Part shown: piece by piece, positions 1-5,202 of the stretch
How the letters are laid out: every line of letters begins with the position of its first letter
How positions within the stretch are numbered: the stretch's first letter is position 1
Origin: Fidelibacterota bacterium
GTDB taxonomy: Bacteria; Fidelibacterota; Fidelibacteria; Fidelibacterales; DSDE01
Direction of reading: 5' to 3'
Length of the DNA stretch: 5,844 nt
Assembly: GCA_011049095.1 (NCBI GenBank)
Contig: DSDE01000364.1
Span: forward strand, 1 to 5,844
Notes under the pieces: generated by a model
Told to the model about the DNA's origin: nothing
The model's database searches: none
Seen by the model: the letters and a program-made list of their open reading frames with translations, nothing else
Position numbers and translations under genes: made by a program

Positions 1-26
1 ATATCTGTGGCACTAGCAGGCCTCAA

Positions 27-53
27 GCTGGGAAAAATAATATTTTTCCCAGC
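27..53. repeat. Perfect 13-bp inverted repeat (possible terminator or protein site)
   Basis: The left arm GCTGGGAAAAATA (27-39) and right arm TATTTTTCCCAGC (41-53) are exact reverse complements around a single A at 40. As RNA this would form a hairpin with a GC-rich base and an A/U-rich upper stem. It could terminate a gene ending at the left edge. It differs from a canonical intrinsic terminator because the A and T runs lie inside the stem next to the loop, and no T run follows the GC base (the next bases are AGGCGGC). A protein-binding palindrome or a dispersed repeat is equally possible. The symmetry is certain; the role is not. Confidence 0.6.
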
Positions 54-206
54 AGGCGGCATAAATTTTTCACTATTCATATAGGTAAATTTACTCTATT
101 TTTTTAAAAATATCATTTTTTAAATACAAACCATCAGATGAATATTAAACCCAAAAAACCGAAAACTCATTTACTTTGAAAAAACTTTAGAAAAACAGCA
201 AAAAGC

Positions 207-234
207 TTGACATTCTTATTAATTGACCTGAAAT
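207..234 (+). promoter_or_regulatory. Candidate sigma70-type promoter for the molybdenum hydroxylase subunit operon
   Basis: A consensus -35 box TTGACA lies at 207-212. Sixteen bases further on, TGAAAT (229-234) matches four of six positions of a -10 box. A transcript from this promoter would begin at or within a few bases of the ATG at 241, which would make the mRNA nearly leaderless. This agrees with the lack of a Shine-Dalgarno sequence before that ATG. A second TTGACC at 223-228 repeats the first box 16 bases later and might instead be part of a regulator site. The -10 match is weak. Confidence 0.3.
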
Positions 235-240
235 TTCACA

Positions 241-1053
241 ATGAAAAATATTAAATGGAACTATCCAAAAACAGTAGCGGAGGCAGCACGTCTTATTCAA
301 AATAGTCACTGCATTCTGCACAGTGGTGGCACAGCCCTGATAAACCGCAATTTGCCTGAAAACGCGGAAATGATTGATCTCTCTCATCTTGGGCTGGATG
401 AGGTGACTAAATCAGACAGTGAATTCACAGTAGGTGCAATGTGCAGCTATCAGAATTTAGTCAGGAATCTAAAAATTCTCGCGCCTAATTCCCTCCTTCT
501 CAAATCTTTGAGAAATTCAGCCAATACACCTCTCCGCAATCGTATTACCCTTGGGGGAAGCATTGCTTTTTTCCCTCCCTGGTCAGATTTGATGGGGGCT
601 TTGATGGCATTAGAGGCAAAAATTGAACTATCTGGCAAGATTGAAGGTCAGTTCCCTGTTTTAGACTATGTTCAAAGCCGGGAATTGCGAAACGCTACGC
701 TGATAAAAGCCATCAGATGGCAGGAAAATGGTGTTCGAACGGAGCATTATCGTGAAATTCGCACCCAGAGCAATATGCCGCTCTTCACAATCAGCGCCGC
801 AGTTAATATGAGTCAAGGGCATGTGAAAGAAGCAAGAATATTTATTGTGGGCGTTCGAGACAAATATAAGCGGCTCACTGAGCTTGAATCCTGGCTTCAA
901 GGCAAATGTTTTCGTGATTTTATTGATGGGGAAATTGCCGATATGCTCAGTCTCACATTTGCTGGCCACAGAATAAATGATAATGAATATTTAGGAAAAA
1001 AAGCTGCAATCCAGACTGAGCGTCTGATTCAAAAATTGGTGAAGGAGATTTGA
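241..1053 (+). CDS. FAD-binding subunit of a molybdenum hydroxylase (xanthine dehydrogenase/CO dehydrogenase family, XdhB/CoxM-like)
   Basis: This 270-residue protein is the flavin subunit of a three-subunit molybdenum hydroxylase. In this family FAD passes electrons between the 2Fe-2S clusters of the small subunit and NAD+ or another acceptor. The N-terminal FAD_binding_5-type domain shows the two expected glycine-rich flavin motifs: SGGTALI (28-34, usually A/G-GGT-D/S-L) and RNRITLGGSIA (99-109, the TIGG-N/S motif). PPWSDL (112-117) sits where the family usually has SPAADL. Residues from about 175 onward fit the CO_deh_flav_C domain. The length is slightly below the usual 280-290. The ATG at 241 gives the usual family N-terminus (K-x-x-x-Y-P-K-T/S-x-x-E-A) although no Shine-Dalgarno precedes it. 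The 3' end overlaps the 2Fe-2S subunit gene. Substrate cannot be told from this subunit; the catalytic subunit would decide between purine, CO, nicotinate or other hydroxylases. Confidence 0.9.
   Translation: MKNIKWNYPKTVAEAARLIQNSHCILHSGGTALINRNLPENAEMIDLSHLGLDEVTKSDSEFTVGAMCSYQNLVRNLKILAPNSLLLKSLRNSANTPLRNRITLGGSIAFFPPWSDLMGALMALEAKIELSGKIEGQFPVLDYVQSRELRNATLIKAIRWQENGVRTEHYREIRTQSNMPLFTISAAVNMSQGHVKEARIFIVGVRDKYKRLTELESWLQGKCFRDFIDGEIADMLSLTFAGHRINDNEYLGKKAAIQTERLIQKLVKEI
1042..1047 (+). promoter_or_regulatory. Shine-Dalgarno that selects the ATG at 1053
   Basis: AAGGAG lies inside the last codons of the FAD-subunit gene, five bases before the ATG at 1053. An in-frame TTG at 1050 would be only two bases away, which is too close, so ATG 1053 is the preferred start. 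The stop TGA (1051-1053) and the ATG share one base, an arrangement typical of translational coupling. Confidence 0.75.
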
Positions 1054-1517
1054 TGGAAGGCAATATTCTAATTAACGGCAGGGAAATTAAGCTTCAATTC
1101 GCTCCTGACGATAGCCTTCTCGACACGCTGCGAAATCACGGCTTCAGTGAACTAAAGTTTGGCTGCAAAGAGGGAGAGTGCGGCGCCTGCATTATCCTTC
1201 TCGATGGAAAACCAGTCAATTCATGTCAGATTTTTACCGCTTCTATTCTAAATCGAAAAATCACAACGGTCAAAGGAGTAGGTGACTTGCATGAACCCCA
1301 CCTGATTCAGAAAGCTTTTGTTGAATCTGGGGCAATACAATGTGGTTATTGTACACCCGGAATGGTACTGTCGGCTTATTCGCTGCTTTTAGAAAATCCT
1401 TCTCCAACAGAAGCCGAGATCAAAAAGGCGCTTGACGGAAACCTTTGCCGATGCACTGGCTATGTTAAAATTATTGAAGGCGTCCAGTTGGCTGCAAGCT
1501 GGCTTAGATCAGATTAA
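1053..1517 (+). CDS. 2Fe-2S subunit of the molybdenum hydroxylase (XdhC/CoxS-like)
   Basis: This 154-residue protein carries the two [2Fe-2S] clusters that relay electrons between the molybdopterin site and FAD. The N-terminal plant-ferredoxin-like domain has the pattern C38-x4-C43-G-A-C46 with the fourth ligand at C58 (NSCQ). The C-terminal all-helical [2Fe-2S]-binding domain has CGYC (C97, C100) followed by TPG, and NLCRCTGY (C132, C134). All eight cluster cysteines are present and the length is normal for the family (about 150-170), so the subunit looks functional. The gene overlaps the end of the FAD-subunit gene by one base and has its own Shine-Dalgarno at 1042-1047. No third subunit gene follows; the next gene is convergent. 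If the operon follows the E. coli xdhA-xdhB-xdhC order, the catalytic subunit would lie upstream, beyond the left edge. Confidence 0.95.
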   Translation: MEGNILINGREIKLQFAPDDSLLDTLRNHGFSELKFGCKEGECGACIILLDGKPVNSCQIFTASILNRKITTVKGVGDLHEPHLIQKAFVESGAIQCGYCTPGMVLSAYSLLLENPSPTEAEIKKALDGNLCRCTGYVKIIEGVQLAASWLRSD

Positions 1518-1529
1518 TCACCCTAAATA

Positions 1530-1572
1530 GTCCAATAAGCAGATGCAATACAATTAATTATCTGCTTTGGAC
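1530..1572. terminator. Bulged hairpin between convergent genes, candidate bidirectional terminator
   Basis: GTCCAA (1530-1535) plus AGCAGAT (1538-1544) pair with ATCTGCT (1560-1566) plus TTGGAC (1567-1572). This gives a 13-bp stem interrupted by a two-base TA bulge, with a 15-base AT-rich loop. The right arm overlaps the last codons and part of the stop codon of the minus-strand lipoprotein gene. Its position in the roughly 40-base gap between two convergent genes suggests a shared transcription end point. No strong T run follows on either strand, so an intrinsic terminator mechanism is not proven. Confidence 0.45.
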
Positions 1573-2634
1573 TAAATCCTGCACTAACTTTTCCAATTCA
1601 GGCTCTGTATCAATTTCGGCTCCCAATGCCGTAAGGTGCCAGTAAATAGTGTTCTGCAATGTATCCAGTCCACCCCTCAGTTCCGAGAATTCCTTTTGAT
1701 AACGGTCTAATATCCTTTTTACATTTGGATTATCACTATAATAGTCATCCAGAGCTCTTTCCCCTGCTTGTTTTTCATAGTAGCTTAGTCGCTCTAGTAA
1801 AAACTCTTTTTTCCGGTTGATATGAGTTATGTCAGTAAGTGATTGCCCATTTTTTAAAGAGATATCCAGCTCACCAATATATTTTCCTTCACTACCCAAT
1901 TGTATGAAGAATAGATTCTTTTCATTTTTCAGCGCATAAGACCGACCATAACTACGACTGTCAATCCAGATGATTTGATCGCTTAGGTCCCTTGCCGCTC
2001 TTTCGCGTACATTTTCTAGACCATCAGCCAGCACAATAATTAAGTCAACTTTTTTGCGTAAGCTGCTTAGTTCACGCTCTAAAGCAGTCCAGGCATCAGA
2101 AATGGTAAAATCACTGCCATTAGCGTAGCTGTCACATATACCAATCACTCCTATATTAATTTTGTTTACCCGAATAATACGATGCCCTGGAAATACAGTA
2201 AATTCTTTTCTGTCTTTGAGATTGGCGCTAATAAAAGGCAGATTGTAGCTATTTGCTAAATTTTTCAATTCATTTAATCCGCCCTGCAAATCATAACTGC
2301 CGATATTAATGGCATTGTATCCGATTTTCTGATAATATTCAGCTTGCAGTTTGGCCACTTTAAACTGGTAGTCATCACTATGAAAGCGAGCAGGATATGA
2401 TGGAAAAAGCCAGTTCCCACCTTCAAGCTTGATATGGGGCAGGCTTTCTTCATCATATTTCTTCAGATAGGCTACTTTTCTTGGCAATCCGCCCACAGGC
2501 GGGTTGCAGCCGCAAGGCTCCAGTGAGGCAAGGTTATTTCCAGAAACCAGTATCGTTATATTTTTTTCATTGTCGGCGCTACAACTCAACAGCAGTATTG
2601 TGATTATGAAAAATACCCATACATTCCACTTCAT
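1558..2634 (-). CDS. Lipoprotein with degenerate 5'-nucleotidase/metallophosphoesterase domain (EPCGC family), probable pseudoenzyme
   Basis: This 358-residue protein starts with a short lipoprotein signal: MK, a hydrophobic stretch, and the lipobox LLSC ending at Cys18, followed by Ser-Ala-Asp. The mature part has the layout of UshA-like calcineurin phosphoesterases, specifically the envelope group with an EPCGC motif (39-43) followed by GGLPRK, corresponding to the usual GGLxRR. The metal-ligand motifs are altered at each expected place: the D-x-H after the first strand reads N-N-L (33-35), GGD reads GGN (72-74), GNHE/D reads GSYD (112-115), the later strand-end His is replaced in VLADG, and GHSH aligns with SRSY (226-229). 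The C-terminal 80 or so residues are charged and helical. A binding or structural role in the envelope therefore seems likelier than hydrolysis. Start choice: two further in-frame ATGs lie upstream (2652, 2643), but the GGAGG at 2646-2650 and the signal-peptide shape favour 2634. It is divergent from the TPR gene. Confidence 0.75.
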   Translation of the reverse strand: MKWNVWVFFIITILLLSCSADNEKNITILVSGNNLASLEPCGCNPPVGGLPRKVAYLKKYDEESLPHIKLEGGNWLFPSYPARFHSDDYQFKVAKLQAEYYQKIGYNAINIGSYDLQGGLNELKNLANSYNLPFISANLKDRKEFTVFPGHRIIRVNKINIGVIGICDSYANGSDFTISDAWTALERELSSLRKKVDLIIVLADGLENVRERAARDLSDQIIWIDSRSYGRSYALKNEKNLFFIQLGSEGKYIGELDISLKNGQSLTDITHINRKKEFLLERLSYYEKQAGERALDDYYSDNPNVKRILDRYQKEFSELRGGLDTLQNTIYWHLTALGAEIDTEPELEKLVQDLVQSR

Positions 2635-2645
2635 CTTTCCCATGT

Positions 2646-2650
2646 CCTCC
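2646..2650 (-). promoter_or_regulatory. Shine-Dalgarno bearing on the start of the minus-strand lipoprotein gene
   Basis: CCTCC on the plus strand reads GGAGG on the minus strand. It is 11 bases before the ATG at 2634, two bases before the ATG at 2643, and downstream of the ATG at 2652. Only the 2634 start can use it sensibly, at the long end of normal spacing. Starting at 2634 also gives a compact signal peptide beginning Met-Lys. Confidence 0.5.
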
Positions 2651-2652
2651 AT

Positions 2653-2799
2653 TTTCTCATCGACTAAATTTCTATAAATTGTTAAACAATTACAACAATT
2701 ACAAAAAATTAGTTAAAATAATCCAAATCTATTTAATAAAAAGATTTAGATTCCCAAAGTCGGTATTGGTTTTCACTCATAATAGTTTTATTTTTTTAT
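2653..2799. promoter_or_regulatory. Divergent promoter region between the two lipoprotein-type genes
   Basis: This very AT-rich gap of about 147 bases holds no gene and must carry the start signals for both flanking genes. On the minus strand, TTGTTG (plus-strand 2693-2698) and TATAGA (2671-2676) are spaced by 16 bases and could be a weak promoter for the phosphoesterase-like lipoprotein. On the plus strand, CATAAT (2778-2783) matches five of six -10 positions about 17 bases before the GTG at 2800, but no convincing -35 box precedes it. A six-base inverted repeat AAATCT/AGATTT (2725-2730 and 2742-2747) lies mid-gap. The palindrome and tandem repeats at 2677-2702 are listed separately. Confidence 0.45.
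2677..2702. repeat. Operator-like palindrome plus tandem 9-base repeat
   Basis: AATTGTT (2677-2683) and AACAATT (2685-2691) form a perfect seven-base inverted repeat around one A. The right half begins a tandem repeat: AACAATTAC occurs at 2685-2693 and again at 2694-2702, so the half-site AACAATT appears three times, once inverted. On the minus strand the palindrome fills the spacer of the candidate promoter, and the second direct copy covers its -35 box. That is a typical place for a repressor site. The repeats are exact; regulator binding is inferred. Confidence 0.5.
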
Positions 2800-3768
2800 G
2801 TGAAAACGAGATATATGTCATATTTGTTTGCTGGACTCTTTTTATTTTGCTGCAGTGAATCTCCACAGCTGATTTCAGGAAAAATCCAAAAAGCGCTGGA
2901 TGATTCAGATTTCCCAAAAGCAAAAAATCTGGCTTTTCAACAACTCCAAATACTGCGGCCAATGGGCACCGATGAAGCCCCGTATATTCAAACCCTCTAT
3001 GATTTAGCCAGAATATACCGGCAGCTTGATGACAGCCAAATGGCCACACATTTTTACCTGCGTGTTTTGAGAGAAGCATCCACTTCTAAAAAAATCAGAA
3101 CAGAAGACAAAGAGGCTCTTTTTTTGGAAATTTACAAATATGCGGCCCGGGCTGCCGATGGGGAAATAGCTCGATATGTGGCAAAAAGCGCTCTGAGAAG
3201 TTTACAGCATAATGAGAGCTATCCTTCTCCCCTATTTAATCATTGGCTGCAAATACTCTTACCGGAATATCTTGCCGAAAAAAAGAGCAGTATAATGCTC
3301 TATGCTGCACAAAATCTGATTCTGACTGGCAATGAAAGCCAGCTGCATAACGGACTTTACTATCTTGCTCTGGCATACTATCTTCAGGAAAGCAAGGATA
3401 AATTCAGCAAAAGCTCAAAAAAAGCTCTGGAGAGCCAAGGCTTTCCAGCAGATTATGCGGTGCAGCTTCAAATCTTGCTAGGAAAGGAAGCCAGACTTGA
3501 AAAGGGAATACTCCGTTCGCGAAATCACTACCTTCAGGCTCTGGAAATATATAAAAGATATGAACTTACAAAACCTGTATTTCTCTATGATATTTATACA
3601 GGGCTGGGAGAAAATTACTACCTGACTCGCAATTTTCCCGATGCTAAGCGCTATCAAAAAGCAGCGGTTGTCATCGCGCAAAATGAACTGGTTTCACCAA
3701 CTAAACAAAAAAAAGCCGATGTATATCTTGCATTTTTAGAAAACGAAGAGAAAAAGTATAGAAAGTGA
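2800..3768 (+). CDS. Exported TPR-like helical-repeat protein, putative lipoprotein
   Basis: This 322-residue protein of unknown specific function has a short positively charged N-terminus (K2, R4), a hydrophobic stretch (about 8-16), then Cys17-Cys18-Ser, suggesting a lipoprotein signal. The lipobox is non-canonical because the residue before Cys18 is Cys and the one before Cys17 is Phe. The rest is almost all helical with TPR-like units, clearest at about 65-93 (TLYDLARIYRQLDDSQMATH begins it), about 186-210 (LYYLALAYY) and about 265-295 (IYTGLGENYYLTRNFPDAKR). Such repeats usually bind proteins or scaffold assemblies. The GTG at 2800 is chosen because it supplies the basic signal-peptide start; an in-frame ATG at 2815 is the alternative, and neither has a good Shine-Dalgarno. 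The stop is seven bases before the C1 peptidase ATG, so the two are surely co-transcribed. Confidence 0.75.
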   Translation: MKTRYMSYLFAGLFLFCCSESPQLISGKIQKALDDSDFPKAKNLAFQQLQILRPMGTDEAPYIQTLYDLARIYRQLDDSQMATHFYLRVLREASTSKKIRTEDKEALFLEIYKYAARAADGEIARYVAKSALRSLQHNESYPSPLFNHWLQILLPEYLAEKKSSIMLYAAQNLILTGNESQLHNGLYYLALAYYLQESKDKFSKSSKKALESQGFPADYAVQLQILLGKEARLEKGILRSRNHYLQALEIYKRYELTKPVFLYDIYTGLGENYYLTRNFPDAKRYQKAAVVIAQNELVSPTKQKKADVYLAFLENEEKKYRK

Positions 3769-3770
3769 GG
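3767..3770 (+). promoter_or_regulatory. Shine-Dalgarno of the C1 peptidase overlapping the upstream stop codon
   Basis: GAGG at 3767-3770 overlaps the TGA stop (3766-3768) of the TPR gene and lies five bases before the ATG at 3776. Ribosomes finishing the TPR gene would reach the next start site directly, which suggests translational coupling of the pair. Confidence 0.6.
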
Positions 3771-3775
3771 AAAAA

Positions 3776-5041
3776 ATGAAAAAAAACATTCTGCTCATTA
3801 TGGCATTGAGTCTCTCGCCGACACTTTTATTAGCTCAGGATAAGATTCGCTTTATCCCCCGCACAGAGGATTTGAAAATGGAGGCGATTCGTGAACGTAA
3901 CAAAACTCTGACAGCAAAAGAAGACAGCCTAAGTACCGCGATGGAAAAGGCTATTGCAGCCAAAAAAGAGGCAGAACAAAAAAGTAAGCCACGGATGCGT
4001 GTTGATACTGAAAAACTAAAACGACCTGAAAAACCTGAAGATTTTAAACAAATTAAGCATTTCGCTCCTGTTTCCCAGTATAATACAGGCACTTGCTGGT
4101 CTTTTAGCGCCACTTCTCTTATAGAATCTGATATTATGCGCCTCACGGGCAAAGAGATAAAGCTATCCGAAATGCACACCGTCTATTACGAGTATCTGGC
4201 CAAAGCAGAGGGTTTTATTGACAGCAGGGGCGACTCATTTCTGGGTGAAGGCAGTCAGATGCGTGGCGCTTTGCGAATGATAAAAAAACACGGTATCGTT
4301 CCTGAAGAAACATATCCAGGAAATCGCTGGGACCCCGATCATAATCACGAGTTGCTATTTGATGAGATAAATGATTATCTGCACTTTTGCAAAGAAAAAA
4401 ACCGTTGGGATAAAACTGTGATTTTGCCTGCAATTGAGGCAATTCTCCAAAAATATCTGGGCAAACCACCTGTTCAATTTAACTGGGAGGGGAAAGAATA
4501 TACACCGCACACTTTTCGGGATGAGTTTTTGAAGATAAACCCAGATGACTATGTGGACCTGATTTCTACGATGAGCTTTCCATTCTACCAATTTGGTAAA
4601 TTTGATGTGCCTGACAACTGGTGGCACGACAGCGCTTATTACAATGTCCCCCTTGAAGAATGGTATACCGCGCTGCAAAAGGCAGTTCAGGCAGGATATT
4701 CTGCCGGTATTGGCGGCGATGTGAGCGAACCTGGCTTTTATGGAGAGGAAGATATTGCCATCATCCCCGATTTTGACATTCCCTATAAAAATATCAATCA
4801 GGATGCGCGGGAATATCGTATCTATAATGAATCCACCAGTGATGACCATGGCATTCACATTGTGGGCTATACAAAACATAAAGGTATGGACTGGTATCTC
4901 ATCAAAGACAGTAGCCGCGGCGCGCGATATGGCAATTTTGAAGGCTATATGTTTTATAGAGAAGACTATATCAAGCTAAAAATGCTGGGCTACACAATCC
5001 ACAAGGATGCGGTCAAAGAATTACTGAAAAAGCAAAAATAG
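3776..5041 (+). CDS. Exported papain-fold C1 peptidase (bleomycin hydrolase/PepC-like) with Asp in place of the catalytic Asn
   Basis: This 421-residue protein is a cysteine peptidase of the C1B (bleomycin hydrolase/aminopeptidase C) type. It begins with a clear Sec signal peptide (MKKN, then a hydrophobic core, with likely cleavage after LLLA or LLLAQ, about residue 20-21), so it acts outside the cytoplasm, unlike typical cytosolic PepC. Residues 35-75 are highly charged and helical and may be a linker or short propeptide. The active-site region has Q101-x5-C107 in SQYNTGTCWSFSATS, matching the oxyanion Gln and nucleophilic Cys of papain. The general base is H358 in DDHGIHIVGY. The third motif, normally N-S-W-G, reads D378-S-S-R after WYLIK, so Asn is Asp and Trp is Ser. 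The C-terminal KLKMLGYTIHKDAV follows. Length is near the PepC norm (about 445). It is translated just after, and coupled to, the TPR gene. Activity and substrate are not known; it could be a peptidase with an altered triad. Confidence 0.85.
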   Translation: MKKNILLIMALSLSPTLLLAQDKIRFIPRTEDLKMEAIRERNKTLTAKEDSLSTAMEKAIAAKKEAEQKSKPRMRVDTEKLKRPEKPEDFKQIKHFAPVSQYNTGTCWSFSATSLIESDIMRLTGKEIKLSEMHTVYYEYLAKAEGFIDSRGDSFLGEGSQMRGALRMIKKHGIVPEETYPGNRWDPDHNHELLFDEINDYLHFCKEKNRWDKTVILPAIEAILQKYLGKPPVQFNWEGKEYTPHTFRDEFLKINPDDYVDLISTMSFPFYQFGKFDVPDNWWHDSAYYNVPLEEWYTALQKAVQAGYSAGIGGDVSEPGFYGEEDIAIIPDFDIPYKNINQDAREYRIYNESTSDDHGIHIVGYTKHKGMDWYLIKDSSRGARYGNFEGYMFYREDYIKLKMLGYTIHKDAVKELLKKQK

Positions 5042-5051
5042 TCCCCAACCC

Positions 5052-5088
5052 AATAAAGCTCCCCGATGTATTTTTCCCCCGCTTTATT
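5052..5088 (+). terminator. Weak candidate terminator after the C1 peptidase gene
   Basis: AATAAAGC (5052-5059) and GCTTTATT (5081-5088) are exact reverse complements separated by 21 bases that contain two C runs and a T run. A short T run (5087-5090) begins in the right arm. The position eleven bases after the stop codon at 5041 suits transcription termination. The stem is only eight pairs, mostly A-T, with a long loop, so it is weak as an intrinsic terminator. Confidence 0.35.
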
Positions 5089-5090
5089 TT

Positions 5091-5202
5091 GAGAATGTCC
5101 TCATTTGTATAGAAAACCCCATTCATTCTGGGAAATAGGATAAAAAATCAAAAATCGTCAATTCGTATTGCGACAATAGTTTAAAAGCAAAAAGGAAATT
5201 AA
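5091..5202 (+). promoter_or_regulatory. Leader and presumed promoter region of asnB
   Basis: No reading frame in this stretch looks coding. The inverted repeat before it and the distance to asnB suggest a separate promoter, but no pair of -35 and -10 boxes stands out; TATAGA (5108-5113) and GATAAA (5139-5144) are isolated -10-like words. AAAGGA (5191-5196) is a good Shine-Dalgarno six bases before the ATG at 5203. Confidence 0.35.

Larger units (their letters stand above)
1..240. other. AT-rich intergenic region without a supportable gene
   Basis: No reading frame here looks like a protein. Frame 1 is open from the left edge to a TAG at 82-84, but the 27 residues it gives look like translated non-coding DNA. 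Frame 2 meets a TAG at 14-16, which could be the end of an upstream gene lying just before the palindrome at 27-53. The remainder, about 60-200, is very AT-rich and contains one AT-only inverted repeat (arms 103-110 and 117-124) that base composition alone could explain. A TTGACA box and a related TTGACC box lie at 207-212 and 223-228, near the start of the FAD-subunit gene. Confidence 0.6.

Noticed and set aside
1..84. Open frame from the left edge to TAG at 82-84, as a possible 3' end of an upstream gene
   Set aside because: The 27 residues resemble no catalytic-subunit or other family end, and the frame runs through the perfect palindrome and into AT-rich DNA. A gene ending at the TAG at 14-16 is as likely, with too little sequence to call either.
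103..124. AT-only inverted repeat TTTAAAAA / TTTTTAAA
   Set aside because: It consists only of A and T in a region that is almost all A and T, so the symmetry is not informative.
661..969. 102-codon open frame on the minus strand
   Set aside because: It is antisense to the FAD-subunit gene and its translation shows no family features.
2777..3079. 100-codon minus-strand frame covering the start of the TPR gene and its promoter
   Set aside because: It has no domain-like features, and the plus-strand frame is far longer, with a signal segment and helical repeats.
3835..4179. 114-codon minus-strand frame with Ser- and Arg-rich product
   Set aside because: It is antisense to the signal-peptide-proximal and active-site region of the peptidase; its composition is that of a shadow frame.
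4355..4879. 174-codon open frame on the minus strand
   Set aside because: It lies wholly inside the C1 peptidase gene, which has clear catalytic motifs. The minus-strand product has no recognisable domain or plausible ribosome site.
5119..5133. Short CCCA / TGGG hairpin in the asnB leader as a riboswitch or attenuator
   Set aside because: Only four base pairs with no conserved riboswitch elements or alternative pairing that could be seen.
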